A DNA stretch of 33,686 bases from the NCBI RefSeq assembly GCF_037997115.1, contig NZ_CP150484.1, positions 7,100,823 to 7,134,508 on the forward strand, given 5' to 3'. How positions within the stretch are numbered: the stretch's first letter is position 1; each line of letters begins with the position of its first letter. Positions 13,940 through 22,330 of this stretch are shown here, one piece after another. The notes below the pieces were generated by a model that did not search any database, was not told the origin of the DNA, and saw only the letters and a program-made list of their open reading frames with translations. The DNA is from Amycolatopsis coloradensis (GTDB taxonomy: Bacteria > Actinomycetota > Actinomycetes > Mycobacteriales > Pseudonocardiaceae). Both the position numbers and the translations under genes were made by a program.

Positions 13940-14632
13940 TCAGCCGGCGAGGTTCACCAGTTTGAAGGTCGCGTAGCGGTCCGGCGTGTAGACGATCTCG
14001 CCGCCCTTGCCGGAGATCACGCGGTCGCTCGTGCCCACCGGGAACAGCTGGTAGTAGCCGGAAGCGCACGAGGGCAGGACACCTTCGCGGTTCTCGTAGA
14101 CCGTGCCGGTCGCGCCACCGCGGGCCTTGTCCACCACGGACTTCGCGGCGGAAGACAGCGTCGAGTAGCCGACCTTCGCGAGCTTCGAGGTGTCGCCGCA
14201 GGACGGCGCCGGGGTGCCGTCGGCGTCGATCACGGAGAAGGTCTTGTAGTGGTCTGCGGTGTAGAAGTGCTCACCGGCGTTACCGGTGACGATGCGGCGC
14301 GCACCGCGATCGGGCGAGCCCGGTGTCGGGACCGTGTACTCGCGGTAGTAGCCCGACGCGCACTTCGGGAGGATGTTCTCGCGGTTGGAGAAGACCGTGC
14401 CGTCCTTGTCCGGGTACGGGAACGGGCCACCCTTCTGAATGAGGTTGTAGGTCGTCGTCGCCTCGGCGGGCAGCGACGACAGCGACACGTGCTTGAACCC
14501 GGTGAGATCCCCGCACGGGTTCTGCTGGACCGAGACGGGGGCGGCCGTGGCCTGCGCGGCACTCAGCCCACCGAAGAAGGTGACAAGCAGAACGAGCAGC
14601 GCGGCGGCGATCCGCGATCGTTTGTTGGTCAT
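13940..14632 (-). CDS. Secreted tandem RNase Sa-like protein, second domain degenerate
   Basis: A 230-residue exported protein with two RNase Sa/N1-type domains. The signal peptide is about residues 1-31. Domain 1 (about 40-137) keeps every catalytic residue known from RNase Sa: Glu98 in YYREYTV, Arg109 and Arg113 in DRGARRIVTG, His128 in TADHYKTF. It also has the guanine-recognition motif NRE at 83-85. Domain 2 (about 145-228) keeps NRE at 181-183 and one Arg (204) but has Leu196 at the general-base position and Arg219 at the general-acid position. The arginine loop is shortened to TSDRVISG. Each domain has a matching Cys pair (40/91 and 145/189). Domain 1 should be a guanyl-specific extracellular RNase; domain 2 should be inactive. 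No barstar-like inhibitor gene is adjacent. A start at 14689 would add 19 non-signal-like residues, so ATG 14632 is preferred. Confidence 0.88.
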   Translation of the reverse strand: MTNKRSRIAAALLVLLVTFFGGLSAAQATAAPVSVQQNPCGDLTGFKHVSLSSLPAEATTTYNLIQKGGPFPYPDKDGTVFSNRENILPKCASGYYREYTVPTPGSPDRGARRIVTGNAGEHFYTADHYKTFSVIDADGTPAPSCGDTSKLAKVGYSTLSSAAKSVVDKARGGATGTVYENREGVLPSCASGYYQLFPVGTSDRVISGKGGEIVYTPDRYATFKLVNLAG

Positions 14633-14731
14633 TTTCGGACCGTAACCCGATCGTGTATTCACCAGAAGGCGTCGAGATGAACTCTTCATCCCCGCTCACC
14701 AGCGCCCGACCAACGGCTTCGGCCGTTCGGG

Positions 14732-15214
14732 TCAACCTCGTTCGGAGTACTTCTCCGAGAGGCGTTTGAACACTATCGGCGGCACCAGGTGCTCGATGTC
14801 GCCGCCGAGCGCGGTGACCTCCTTGACCAGCGAACTCGACACGAATCCGTACGCCGGGTTGTTGGCCATCAGCAGCGTTTCGAGCCCGGTCAGCTCGCGG
14901 TTCATCTGCGCCATCTGGAGCTCGTAGTCGAAGTCGCTGACCGATCGCAGCCCCTTCGCGACCGCGATGATGTCGTTCTCGCGGCAGTAGTCGACCAGGA
15001 GTCCCTGCCACGAGTCGACGCGGACGTTCGGGAGCTTCGCGGTGATCTCGCGAAGCATGTCCATCCGCTCCTCGGTGGTGAACAGGCCCTTCTTGCTCTT
15101 GTTCACCCCCACCGCGACGACGACCTCGTCGAACAGCTTCGCCGCCCGCTCGATGATGTCGAGATGTCCATTGGTGGCCGGGTCGTAGGACCCGGGACAG
15201 ACCGCACGCCGCAT
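14732..15214 (-). CDS. coaD: Phosphopantetheine adenylyltransferase
   Basis: A 160-residue cytoplasmic enzyme that transfers AMP from ATP to 4'-phosphopantetheine in CoA synthesis. The start MRRAVCPGSYDPATNGHLDII contains the nucleotidyltransferase T/NxGH motif. VAKGLRSVSDFDYELQMAQMNREL and the late FVSSSLVKEVTALGGDI segment complete the family pattern. ATG 15214 is chosen because it gives the canonical N-terminus. A GTG at 15271, overlapping the rsmD stop by four bases, would add 19 residues encoded by a 9-bp tandem repeat. The order rsmD-coaD is conserved in actinobacteria. Confidence 0.97.
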   Translation of the reverse strand: MRRAVCPGSYDPATNGHLDIIERAAKLFDEVVVAVGVNKSKKGLFTTEERMDMLREITAKLPNVRVDSWQGLLVDYCRENDIIAVAKGLRSVSDFDYELQMAQMNRELTGLETLLMANNPAYGFVSSSLVKEVTALGGDIEHLVPPIVFKRLSEKYSERG

Positions 15215-15267
15215 GGCGCGGACGCTACCAAGGCGAGGATCGTCCTGCGCGTTCTGCGCGTTCTGCG

Positions 15268-15822
15268 TCACACCTGATATTCGGCCCAGTAGAGCGCGGT
15301 GTCGCCGTAGCGCTTCGTCCGCATCGGCTCGAAGCCCGGCGGCCAGTCCGGCTCGCCGTCCCTAGCGGCCCGCTCGATCACCACCAGCGCGCCGTCCGTG
15401 ACCCACCGGCCCGCCGCGAGCGCGGCCATGACCTCCCCCAGACGGGTGGAATCCACAGCGTAGGGCGGATCGGCGAGGACGATGTCGAACGTTTCCGGCG
15501 CCGGCGCGGCCACGACGGACTCGACGGCCCCGGCCCGGACCGCGCCGCCGAGCCCCAGCGCGGCGACGTTCCCCTTGAGCACTTCGACCGCGCGCCGGTC
15601 CGACTCGACGAACAGTGCGCCGGACGCGCCGCGGGACAACGCCTCCAGCCCGAGCGCGCCCGAACCGGCGTAGAGGTCGAGGACCTGGGCACCCTGGAGC
15701 TCGCCTGCGACCTCCAGCGCGTTGAACAGCGCCTCGCGCACGCGTTCCGACGTGGGCCTCGTGCCTTTCGGCGGGACCTTCAGCCGCCTGCCGCCCGCGG
15801 TCCCCGCCACGATCCTGGTCAT
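15268..15822 (-). CDS. rsmD: 16S rRNA (guanine966-N2)-methyltransferase
   Basis: A 184-residue SAM-dependent methyltransferase acting on 16S rRNA in the 30S subunit. MTRIVAGTAGGRRLKVPPKGTRPTSERVREALFNAL is the typical N-terminus. VLDLYAGSGALGLEALSRGA is the SAM-binding motif I, and DIVLADPPY carries the DPPY catalytic motif of N2-guanine methylases. ATG 15822 gives the canonical start; an in-frame upstream ATG at 15840 would add six residues. It is followed directly by coaD and is divergent from the helicase gene. Confidence 0.96.
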   Translation of the reverse strand: MTRIVAGTAGGRRLKVPPKGTRPTSERVREALFNALEVAGELQGAQVLDLYAGSGALGLEALSRGASGALFVESDRRAVEVLKGNVAALGLGGAVRAGAVESVVAAPAPETFDIVLADPPYAVDSTRLGEVMAALAAGRWVTDGALVVIERAARDGEPDWPPGFEPMRTKRYGDTALYWAEYQV

Positions 15823-15944
15823 GCGTGCATCGTGCCTCAACGCCTTCCGCCGTGACGTTGGCCGGGACTTGGTGAAGCCGCCGCCCAGCTCGCGTAGAGT
15901 CGTCCTTCGCCCTCGGAGGCGATAGAAGCGTTTAGGAGCGTTGC

Positions 15945-18059
15945 GTGTCCGAACCTCGGGTCAGACGGGCCGAGATCGCCATCGAGCAAGCCCATGTGGA
16001 CACCGTCTACACCCGGCTCGCCGAATTGCGAGCCCAGGCTGAGGCCATGCGTACCAAGGGCTATGAGATCGGCCATGGCGCCGGGCGGGAAGCCATCTTC
16101 GAGCAGGCGTCCATGCTGTTCGAACGGGACATGATGGTGTACCACGCCAATCAGACCCTCCAGACCCTCGACGCGGAGTACGAGGGGCTGGTGTTCGGCA
16201 GGCTCGACCACCTCGACAACGACCACATCTACGTGGGCCGCCTCGGCATCCGCGACGCCGAGTTCGACAACCTCGTCACCGACTGGCGCGCGCCCGCGGC
16301 CGCGGCGTTCTACCAGGCGACGGCCGAGGAGCCGATGGACGTTGTCCGGCGCCGGGTGATCCGGTGCTCCGGCCAGACCGTGCTCGACGTCGACGACGAC
16401 GTCCTGATCGCGGACGCGGTCCCCGACGGCATGCAGATCGTCGGCGAAGGCGCGTTGATGGCCGCGCTCGGGCGGTCGCGTGGCGAGAAGATGCGGGACA
16501 TCGTCGCCACCATCCAGAAGGAGCAGGACGAGGTCATCCGGGCGCCGTGGCGCGGGGTCACGGAGATCACCGGCGGCCCCGGCACCGGCAAGACCGCGGT
16601 CGCGCTGCACCGCGCGGCGTACCTGCTCTACCGCCACCGGCGCCAGCTCGGCGGCGCGGGCGTGCTGGTGATCGGCCCGTCCGGGGTGTTCACCAGCTAC
16701 ATCTCGCGGGTGCTGCCGTCGATGGGTGAGACGAACGTCGAACTGCGCGCGCTCGGCGAGGTCCTCGACGGTCTCGAAGCGACCCGCCAGGACCCGGCGC
16801 CGCTCGCGGCGATCAAGGGATCGCTGCGGATGCGCAAGATCCTGCTGCGCGCGCTGCGGGACACGCCGGAAGACGCGCCGGAGGACATGAAGATCGTCTA
16901 CCGCGGCGAGGTGCTGCGGCTCAACGCGCGCGAGCTCGACAAGGTTCGCCGCAAGGTGCACACCGCGGGCGGGCCGCCGAACCGGTCGCGGATCCGCGCC
17001 GCCGAACTACTGCTCGACGCGCTCGCCGCGAAGGCCGACCAGCACGCGAAGGACGACGGCCGTCAGATCGACAAGGCCGAGCTGATCACCGAACTCGGTG
17101 AGCGCATCGAATTCCACCGGTTCCTGGTGGTCTGGTGGCCGATCCTGTACCCGGCGCAGATCCTGCGGTGGCTCGGCGACGAGAAGCGGCTCGCGTCCGC
17201 GGCGAAAGGCCTGCTCAACCGCGGCGAGATCAGCATGCTCGCGGCCGATTTCGCCGATCGCTCGCGCGGCTGGACCATCGCGGACGTCGCGCTCCTCGAC
17301 GAGCTGCGCGTCCTGATCGGCCCGCCGCCCAAGAGCCGCCGGACCCGCCAGAACGTCGAGGTCAACCCGGAACGCGGCGGCGCCCCGACCCGGCCCGAGC
17401 ACTACGACGAGTACTCGCACGTGGTCGTCGACGAGTCGCAGGACCTCTCGCCGATGCAGTGGCGGATGGTCGGGCGGCGCGGCAAGTACGCGAGCTGGAC
17501 CGTGGTCGGCGACCCGGTGCAGAGTTCGTGGCCGGATCCGGCCGAGGCCGCGATGGCGCGGGACCAGGCCTTCGGGCTCAAGACGACGCGGCGCCGGTTC
17601 ACCCTGCGCACCAACTACCGGAACTCGGCGGAGATCTTCGACCTGGCCGCGAAGGTCGTCGCCGGGCACGCGGAGGCCGACGAGCTCCCGCGCGCGGTGC
17701 GGCAGACCGGTATCACGCCGGAGGTCCGGCCCGTCGAGGCCGCCGGGCTGGAGGCGGTGACGCAGACCGCGGTGAAGGAAATGCTGGGTGTCGTCGAAGG
17801 CACCGTCGGCGTGATCACCGCCATGGACCGGGTGCCCGAGGTCGAGGGCTGGCTCGACGGGCTGTCGGACGAGCGGCTCAAGGTCGTCGGCAGCCTCGAC
17901 TCCAAGGGCCTCGAGTACGACGCCGTCGTCCTGGTGGAACCCAACGACCTCATCACGGAGTCGACCACCGGACGCCGGGTGCTGTACGTCGCGCTGACCC
18001 GCGCGACCCAGCAGCTGACCGTCCTGGCCTCGAACCCGGATTGGATCCCGGCCGCCTGA
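15945..18059 (+). CDS. helR: HelR/HelD-like UvrD-family helicase, RNA polymerase-associated
   Basis: A 704-residue superfamily-1 ATPase. The N-terminal coiled coil (RAEIAIEQAHVDTVYTRLAELRAQAEAM) resembles the secondary-channel arm of HelD proteins. Walker A is GGPGTGKT at 210-217. VVVDESQDLSPMQWRMV carries Walker B, TNYRNSAEIFDLA is a UvrD motif, and LYVALTRATQQLTVL is the C-terminal motif VI. Actinobacterial HelR proteins of this size bind RNA polymerase, remove it from DNA and confer rifamycin tolerance, so this is the likely role; distinction from other HelD classes is by length and wording only. The start is GTG 15945 with AGGAG at 15934-15938. I saw no long rifamycin-type inverted repeat in the 122-nt divergent gap upstream. 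Confidence 0.85.
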   Translation: MSEPRVRRAEIAIEQAHVDTVYTRLAELRAQAEAMRTKGYEIGHGAGREAIFEQASMLFERDMMVYHANQTLQTLDAEYEGLVFGRLDHLDNDHIYVGRLGIRDAEFDNLVTDWRAPAAAAFYQATAEEPMDVVRRRVIRCSGQTVLDVDDDVLIADAVPDGMQIVGEGALMAALGRSRGEKMRDIVATIQKEQDEVIRAPWRGVTEITGGPGTGKTAVALHRAAYLLYRHRRQLGGAGVLVIGPSGVFTSYISRVLPSMGETNVELRALGEVLDGLEATRQDPAPLAAIKGSLRMRKILLRALRDTPEDAPEDMKIVYRGEVLRLNARELDKVRRKVHTAGGPPNRSRIRAAELLLDALAAKADQHAKDDGRQIDKAELITELGERIEFHRFLVVWWPILYPAQILRWLGDEKRLASAAKGLLNRGEISMLAADFADRSRGWTIADVALLDELRVLIGPPPKSRRTRQNVEVNPERGGAPTRPEHYDEYSHVVVDESQDLSPMQWRMVGRRGKYASWTVVGDPVQSSWPDPAEAAMARDQAFGLKTTRRRFTLRTNYRNSAEIFDLAAKVVAGHAEADELPRAVRQTGITPEVRPVEAAGLEAVTQTAVKEMLGVVEGTVGVITAMDRVPEVEGWLDGLSDERLKVVGSLDSKGLEYDAVVLVEPNDLITESTTGRRVLYVALTRATQQLTVLASNPDWIPAA

Positions 18060-18143
18060 TCACGCGTGTCGTCCATCTGATCACGTGAGTTCGCCGCCTG
18101 ATCACGTGAGTTCGCCGTGCCTCGACGGACGACACGCGTGATC
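18058..18143. repeat. Inverted repeat enclosing a 21-bp direct repeat
   Basis: GATCACGCGTGTCGTCC (18058-18074) is perfectly complementary to 18127-18143. Between the arms CTGATCACGTGAGTTCGCCG occurs at 18077-18096 and 18098-18117. The left arm begins inside the helR stop codon region. The remainder of 18060-18350 contains the hairpin at 18177-18226 and otherwise nothing I recognise. Confidence 0.75.
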
Positions 18144-18176
18144 GGGCGGCGAACACACGGGGCGAGCGCGAAAAAG

Positions 18177-18226
18177 CTGAAGGGCTCCTTCAGGACACTG
18201 GTGAATGCCCTGAAGGAGCCCTTCAG
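18177..18226. terminator. Bidirectional terminator-like hairpin between convergent genes
   Basis: CTGAAGGGCTCCTTCAGG (18177-18194) pairs perfectly with 18209-18226 over 18 bp with a 14-nt loop. An A5 run precedes it at 18171-18175, which is a U-tract for the minus-strand transcript. It sits between helR and the convergent nSTAND1 gene. Each arm is itself palindromic (CTGAAGG-GCT-CCTTCAG), so alternative folds exist. Confidence 0.7.
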
Positions 18227-18350
18227 ACCCCCGGTGAGTGAACGATGTGGGGACGCATCGCACGTCCAGGGGTATTTCTAGCGCCTCTTCGTTGTTCGGT
18301 GTCACGGCGATCTCACCGAACAACAACGCCGAACAACGAATCGACCGTGG

Positions 18351-21300
18351 TCACGGGCACGGAGGCCGGTAATCGAGCCCCGGCAGGTGTTGTTCCCACT
18401 CGTCCGCCGTGATCCGCGGGTACACGGTCGCGCAGATGCGTTCGGCGGCCCGTTCGGGGCTGGTCTCCCACAACCGCACGCTGCCGTCCGCGACCGAGCC
18501 CGCGAGGGTGTGCCCGTCGGGGGCGAACGCCACGGCGTTGACCCGGTCGACGTCGTCGGTCAGGTTCGCCGATTCGCGGACGGATCCCGGATCGGAGACG
18601 TCCCATAGTCGCACGGACCGGTCGTAGCTGCCGGTCGCGAAGGTCTTCCCGTCCCCGCTGAAGGCGACCGAGATGACGTTGTCGGTGTGCCCGGCCAGCA
18701 GTGCCGCCTCCCGCGGGGCCGCCGGATCCGTCACGTCCCACAGCCTGCCGGTGCGATCCGCGCTGCCGGTGGCGGCGAGTTTGCCGTCCGGGCTGTAGGC
18801 GACCGAGAACACCGTGTCGGAATGCCCCTTCAATACCGAAAGCGACTTCGGCGCCTTCGCCATCGAGACGTCCCACAGCCGGGCGGTGTGGTCCCAGCCG
18901 CCGCTGAGCAGGGTGCGGCCGTCCGGGCTGAACGCGATCGAATGGACGTCGTCCTCGTGCCCGGTGAGGGTCGCGAGTTCGACCGGCCGCCGGACGTCGG
19001 CCACGTCCCACAGCTTCACCGTGTGCCCGGACCCCGCGGTCGCGAGCGTCCGGCCGTCCGGGCTGAACGCGACGGGGTCGATCTCGTCCGACGGGCGGTA
19101 GAAGACGCCGGTGTCGACCGGCTTGCGCGGGTCGGTGACGTCGATCAGCCGCATGGTGTGGTCCCAGGAGCCGGCGGCGAGCGTCCGCCCGTCCGGGCTG
19201 AAGGCGAGACCGCAGACGCCCTGGCCGAAGCCCGCGACTTTGCCCACCTCACGCGGGTTCCGGGTGTCGGAGACGTCGACCAGGCGCACCACGCCGTCCT
19301 GGCTGCCGGTGGCCAGCAGCTTCCCGTCGGAGCTGAACACCGCCCGGCAGGCCGACCTCGCCGGACCGCTGATCGCGGGACCCGGCAGGTCCCACATCCG
19401 CACCGTCTGGTCGTCGCTCGCGGTCACGAGCGTGCGGCCGTCCGGGGAGAACACCGCCCAGACCACGGCCGCCGTGTGCCCGACGAGCGCCGGCTTCTCG
19501 CGCGGCTTCGCCGGATCGGCGATGTCCCACAGCCGTGCGGCGCGGTCGAAACCGGTCGTGGCCAGCGTCGTCCCGTCGGGGCTGAACGCCACGGACCGCA
19601 CGATGGTCTTGTGCGCGGCCGTCGTCCCCAGCGGTGACGGCGCCATCGGATCGGCGACGTTCCACAGCCGCGCGGTCTGGTCGATGCTCGCGGTGGCGAG
19701 CGTCCGGCCGTCCGGGCTGAACGTCGCCGAGTGGACCCCGGCGGTGTGCCCGTTCACCACGCCGAGGGGCTTGGCCTTCAGCGGGTCGGCGACCTCCCAC
19801 AACCGCGCGGTCTTGTCGGCGCCGGTCGAGACGAGCGTCCGCCCGTCGGGGGCGTAGGCGAGACCGTTGACGTTGCCGGTGTGCCCGGTGAGGGTGGCCG
19901 CGAGCACCGGTTTCGCGGGATCGCGGACGTCGAACAGGCGCACCGTGCCATCGCCGTCCGCGGTGGCGAGCACCGCCGCCTTCGGGCTGAACGCCACCGC
20001 GTTGACCCGGCTCGGATGCTCCCCGACCAGGACGCCCGGCCCGGGTTTCGCCGGATCGGCGACGTTCCACAGTCGCGCGGTCTTGTCCCAGCCCGCCGTC
20101 GCGACCGTCGCGCCGTCGGCGCTGAAGGACACCGAGTTGACGTTGGCGGTGTGCCCGGAGAGCGTGGCCAGCTCGTTCGGGCGGTGGGGATCCTTGATGT
20201 CCCACAACTTGGCCGTCTGGTCCCAGCTGCCGGTGACCATCACCTGGCCGTCGCCGCGCAGGGCGGTCGCGTTGACGCGATGACCGTGCCCGCGGACCCT
20301 GGTCGAGTACGGCGACTCGAACATCCCGAGCACGCTGCCGCGGGTGTCCACGCTCGGATCGACGCGGTACGCCGCCAGCGCGAGCTGCGCGGCCAGCGCC
20401 GGATTCGTCGTCCGCATCTCGATGGCCTGCCCGGCGACCTTCTGCGCGAGCGCGCTGTTGCGCTGGCCGGTCGCGGTCTGCTCGGCGCGGACCGCGTACA
20501 CCATCGCCGCCGTCGCCAGCACGAGCAGCACGGCCAGGAGCGCGACCAGCTGACGCAGCCGCCGGGTGCGGCGCCGGGCCACGGCCTGCTCGTGGTTCTC
20601 GATCGCGACGCTCGCCTCGAGGAACCGGCGTTCACGCTGGGAAAGCGCGCTGTCGTGCTCCCCCGCCCACTCCCTGGCGATGGCCAGCCGCGCGCCGCGG
20701 TAGAGCCAGCCGTCGTCGCGGCCGACGGATTCCCAAGCGTCGGTCGCCTCGGTGAGCTGACGGTGCACGCGCAGGCCCTCACGGTCCTCGGCGAGCCATT
20801 CGCGCAGACGCGGCCAGCCCCGGATCAGCGCCTCGTGCGCGATCTCGATGCCGTTGTCGTCGAGCGTGACCAACCGCGAAGACGCCAGCCTGTCCAGCAC
20901 GACGGCGACGTCCGGGTCGTCGGCGTCCACCTCGTCGCGGGTGATACGGCGTTTGGTGTCCTCGGTGCCTTCACCGAGCGCGGTCATCCGCAGGAAGATC
21001 TGGTTCGCCAGCCGCTGCTGGTGCTCGGTCAGCGCGGTGAAGGTGTGCTCGGAGGTCTGCGCGACCGACCGTTCGATCCCGCCGGTGGACTCGTAGCCGG
21101 TGAGGGTGAGGGTGTTGCCATGACGGCGGCGCCAGGTCTCCAGCAGCGCGTGGGAGAGCAGCGGCAACACACCGGGCTGCCCGGTCGCGTCGGCGACGAG
21201 CCGTGAGACCAGCGCGTTCTCGACGCGGTACCCGGCGTCGATCGCCGGCCGCGAGATGGCCTGCCGCAGCTCCTCGGTGCTCATCGGGCCGACGAGGATC

Positions 21301-22166
21301 TGCGCGTCCTGCATGGCCTCGACCAGTTCGGGATGCCGCGCGCAGTGGGTGTAGAAGTCGGTGCGGATGCCGAGGACGACCCTGGTCCGGCTCTCCGGCT
21401 CGGTCGTCGCGGTGAGCAGCGCCGACAGGAAGGCAGTCCGTTCGTCGGCGTCCTGGCAGAGCGTGAAGACCTCTTCGAACTGGTCGACGACCAGCACGAC
21501 GTCGCCCTCGCGGTCGGCGACCAGCTGACGGGCGGCGAGGCCGAGGTTGCGGGGATGGTCGGTGAACTCGGTGAGCAGCCCGCCGGGTGCGAGCCCGAGC
21601 GCGGCGCCGAACTGGACGGCGCACTCCTGCAACGGCCGTGAACCCGGGGTCATCAGCAGGGTGACGGAGGTCTCGGCGAGCACGGGAAGGAGGCCTGCCC
21701 TGAGCAAGGACGACTTACCCGAACCCGAAGCACCCAGAACGGCCAAGAATCGTTGAGCCGAAAGCCTGCTGACGAGTTTTTCGACAAGTCGTTCGCGCCC
21801 GAAGAATCGGCTCGTGTCCTCCGGCCCGAATGCGGCCAGACCGATATAAGGGACCGATTCCCCATTCGCCGGGACAACCGGTGAATCACCGACTCCGGCA
21901 CGCGTCCGCTCGGTCACGTCGTGCCATCGCGCCTCCCACTCCTCCTCGGGGCCGTCGCACGCCCGGACATAGGCCAACGTGACCGCCAAGCTGGGCATCT
22001 TCTTCCCGCCGGCGGCCTCGGAGAGGGTGCCGGCGGAGTAGTGGGCGCGCCTGCCCAGCTCCCGGTACGTCGGATTCCCGGCCTTCTCCCGCAGACGCCG
22101 GAGATCGGCGGCGAACCCCAGCAACGGATCGTCCCCGGGGTCCAGCGGTCGTTCCGGACGCGGCAC
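18351..22166 (-). CDS. HTH-nSTAND1-transmembrane-WD40 signalling NTPase
   Basis: A 1271-residue protein. Residues 15-90 form an XRE-like HTH (DLRRLREKAGNPTYRELGRR, YSAGTLSEAAGGKKMPSL). The nSTAND1 P-loop domain follows: FFGRERLVEKLV near 121, Walker A GASGSGKS at 145-152, Walker B VVLVVDQFEE at 223-232, and helical regions with GQPGVLPLLSHALLETW and EIAHEALIRGWPRL. One TM helix is near 537-557 (LVALLAVLLVLATAAMVYAV). The C-terminal half holds 14 WD40 repeats by my count, enough for two seven-bladed propellers. A tail containing ITADEWEQHLPGLDY and a final Cys follows. Such STAND proteins act as ligand-gated signalling switches, and relatives work in conflict or stress responses; the ligand and output here are unknown. 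The start is GTG 22166 with AAAGGA upstream. Confidence 0.9.
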   Translation of the reverse strand: MPRPERPLDPGDDPLLGFAADLRRLREKAGNPTYRELGRRAHYSAGTLSEAAGGKKMPSLAVTLAYVRACDGPEEEWEARWHDVTERTRAGVGDSPVVPANGESVPYIGLAAFGPEDTSRFFGRERLVEKLVSRLSAQRFLAVLGASGSGKSSLLRAGLLPVLAETSVTLLMTPGSRPLQECAVQFGAALGLAPGGLLTEFTDHPRNLGLAARQLVADREGDVVLVVDQFEEVFTLCQDADERTAFLSALLTATTEPESRTRVVLGIRTDFYTHCARHPELVEAMQDAQILVGPMSTEELRQAISRPAIDAGYRVENALVSRLVADATGQPGVLPLLSHALLETWRRRHGNTLTLTGYESTGGIERSVAQTSEHTFTALTEHQQRLANQIFLRMTALGEGTEDTKRRITRDEVDADDPDVAVVLDRLASSRLVTLDDNGIEIAHEALIRGWPRLREWLAEDREGLRVHRQLTEATDAWESVGRDDGWLYRGARLAIAREWAGEHDSALSQRERRFLEASVAIENHEQAVARRRTRRLRQLVALLAVLLVLATAAMVYAVRAEQTATGQRNSALAQKVAGQAIEMRTTNPALAAQLALAAYRVDPSVDTRGSVLGMFESPYSTRVRGHGHRVNATALRGDGQVMVTGSWDQTAKLWDIKDPHRPNELATLSGHTANVNSVSFSADGATVATAGWDKTARLWNVADPAKPGPGVLVGEHPSRVNAVAFSPKAAVLATADGDGTVRLFDVRDPAKPVLAATLTGHTGNVNGLAYAPDGRTLVSTGADKTARLWEVADPLKAKPLGVVNGHTAGVHSATFSPDGRTLATASIDQTARLWNVADPMAPSPLGTTAAHKTIVRSVAFSPDGTTLATTGFDRAARLWDIADPAKPREKPALVGHTAAVVWAVFSPDGRTLVTASDDQTVRMWDLPGPAISGPARSACRAVFSSDGKLLATGSQDGVVRLVDVSDTRNPREVGKVAGFGQGVCGLAFSPDGRTLAAGSWDHTMRLIDVTDPRKPVDTGVFYRPSDEIDPVAFSPDGRTLATAGSGHTVKLWDVADVRRPVELATLTGHEDDVHSIAFSPDGRTLLSGGWDHTARLWDVSMAKAPKSLSVLKGHSDTVFSVAYSPDGKLAATGSADRTGRLWDVTDPAAPREAALLAGHTDNVISVAFSGDGKTFATGSYDRSVRLWDVSDPGSVRESANLTDDVDRVNAVAFAPDGHTLAGSVADGSVRLWETSPERAAERICATVYPRITADEWEQHLPGLDYRPPCP

Positions 22167-22330
22167 CCTTAATCCTTTCTTTTCAGTGGTTTTCCCACGC
22201 TCGCATTAGGGGGCAACCGTACCGTGGAAACAGGAAGACTCCGCCGCGTACCGGGTACATCGAGTCGGTTAATTTCGATCGATCGACAGGCAAGGGAAGG
22301 GATCGCGGGTCCGCGGCGTTGTACCGACGC

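Noticed and set aside
15823..15944. Rifamycin-associated promoter element upstream of the HelR-like gene
   Set aside because: I looked for a long GC-rich inverted repeat in the divergent gap and saw none; only an ordinary AGGAG site.
18387..21206. Several long plus-strand frames opposite the WD40 region
   Set aside because: They mirror the repeated WD40 codons and appear periodic for that reason; the composition is atypical and no start signals are present.
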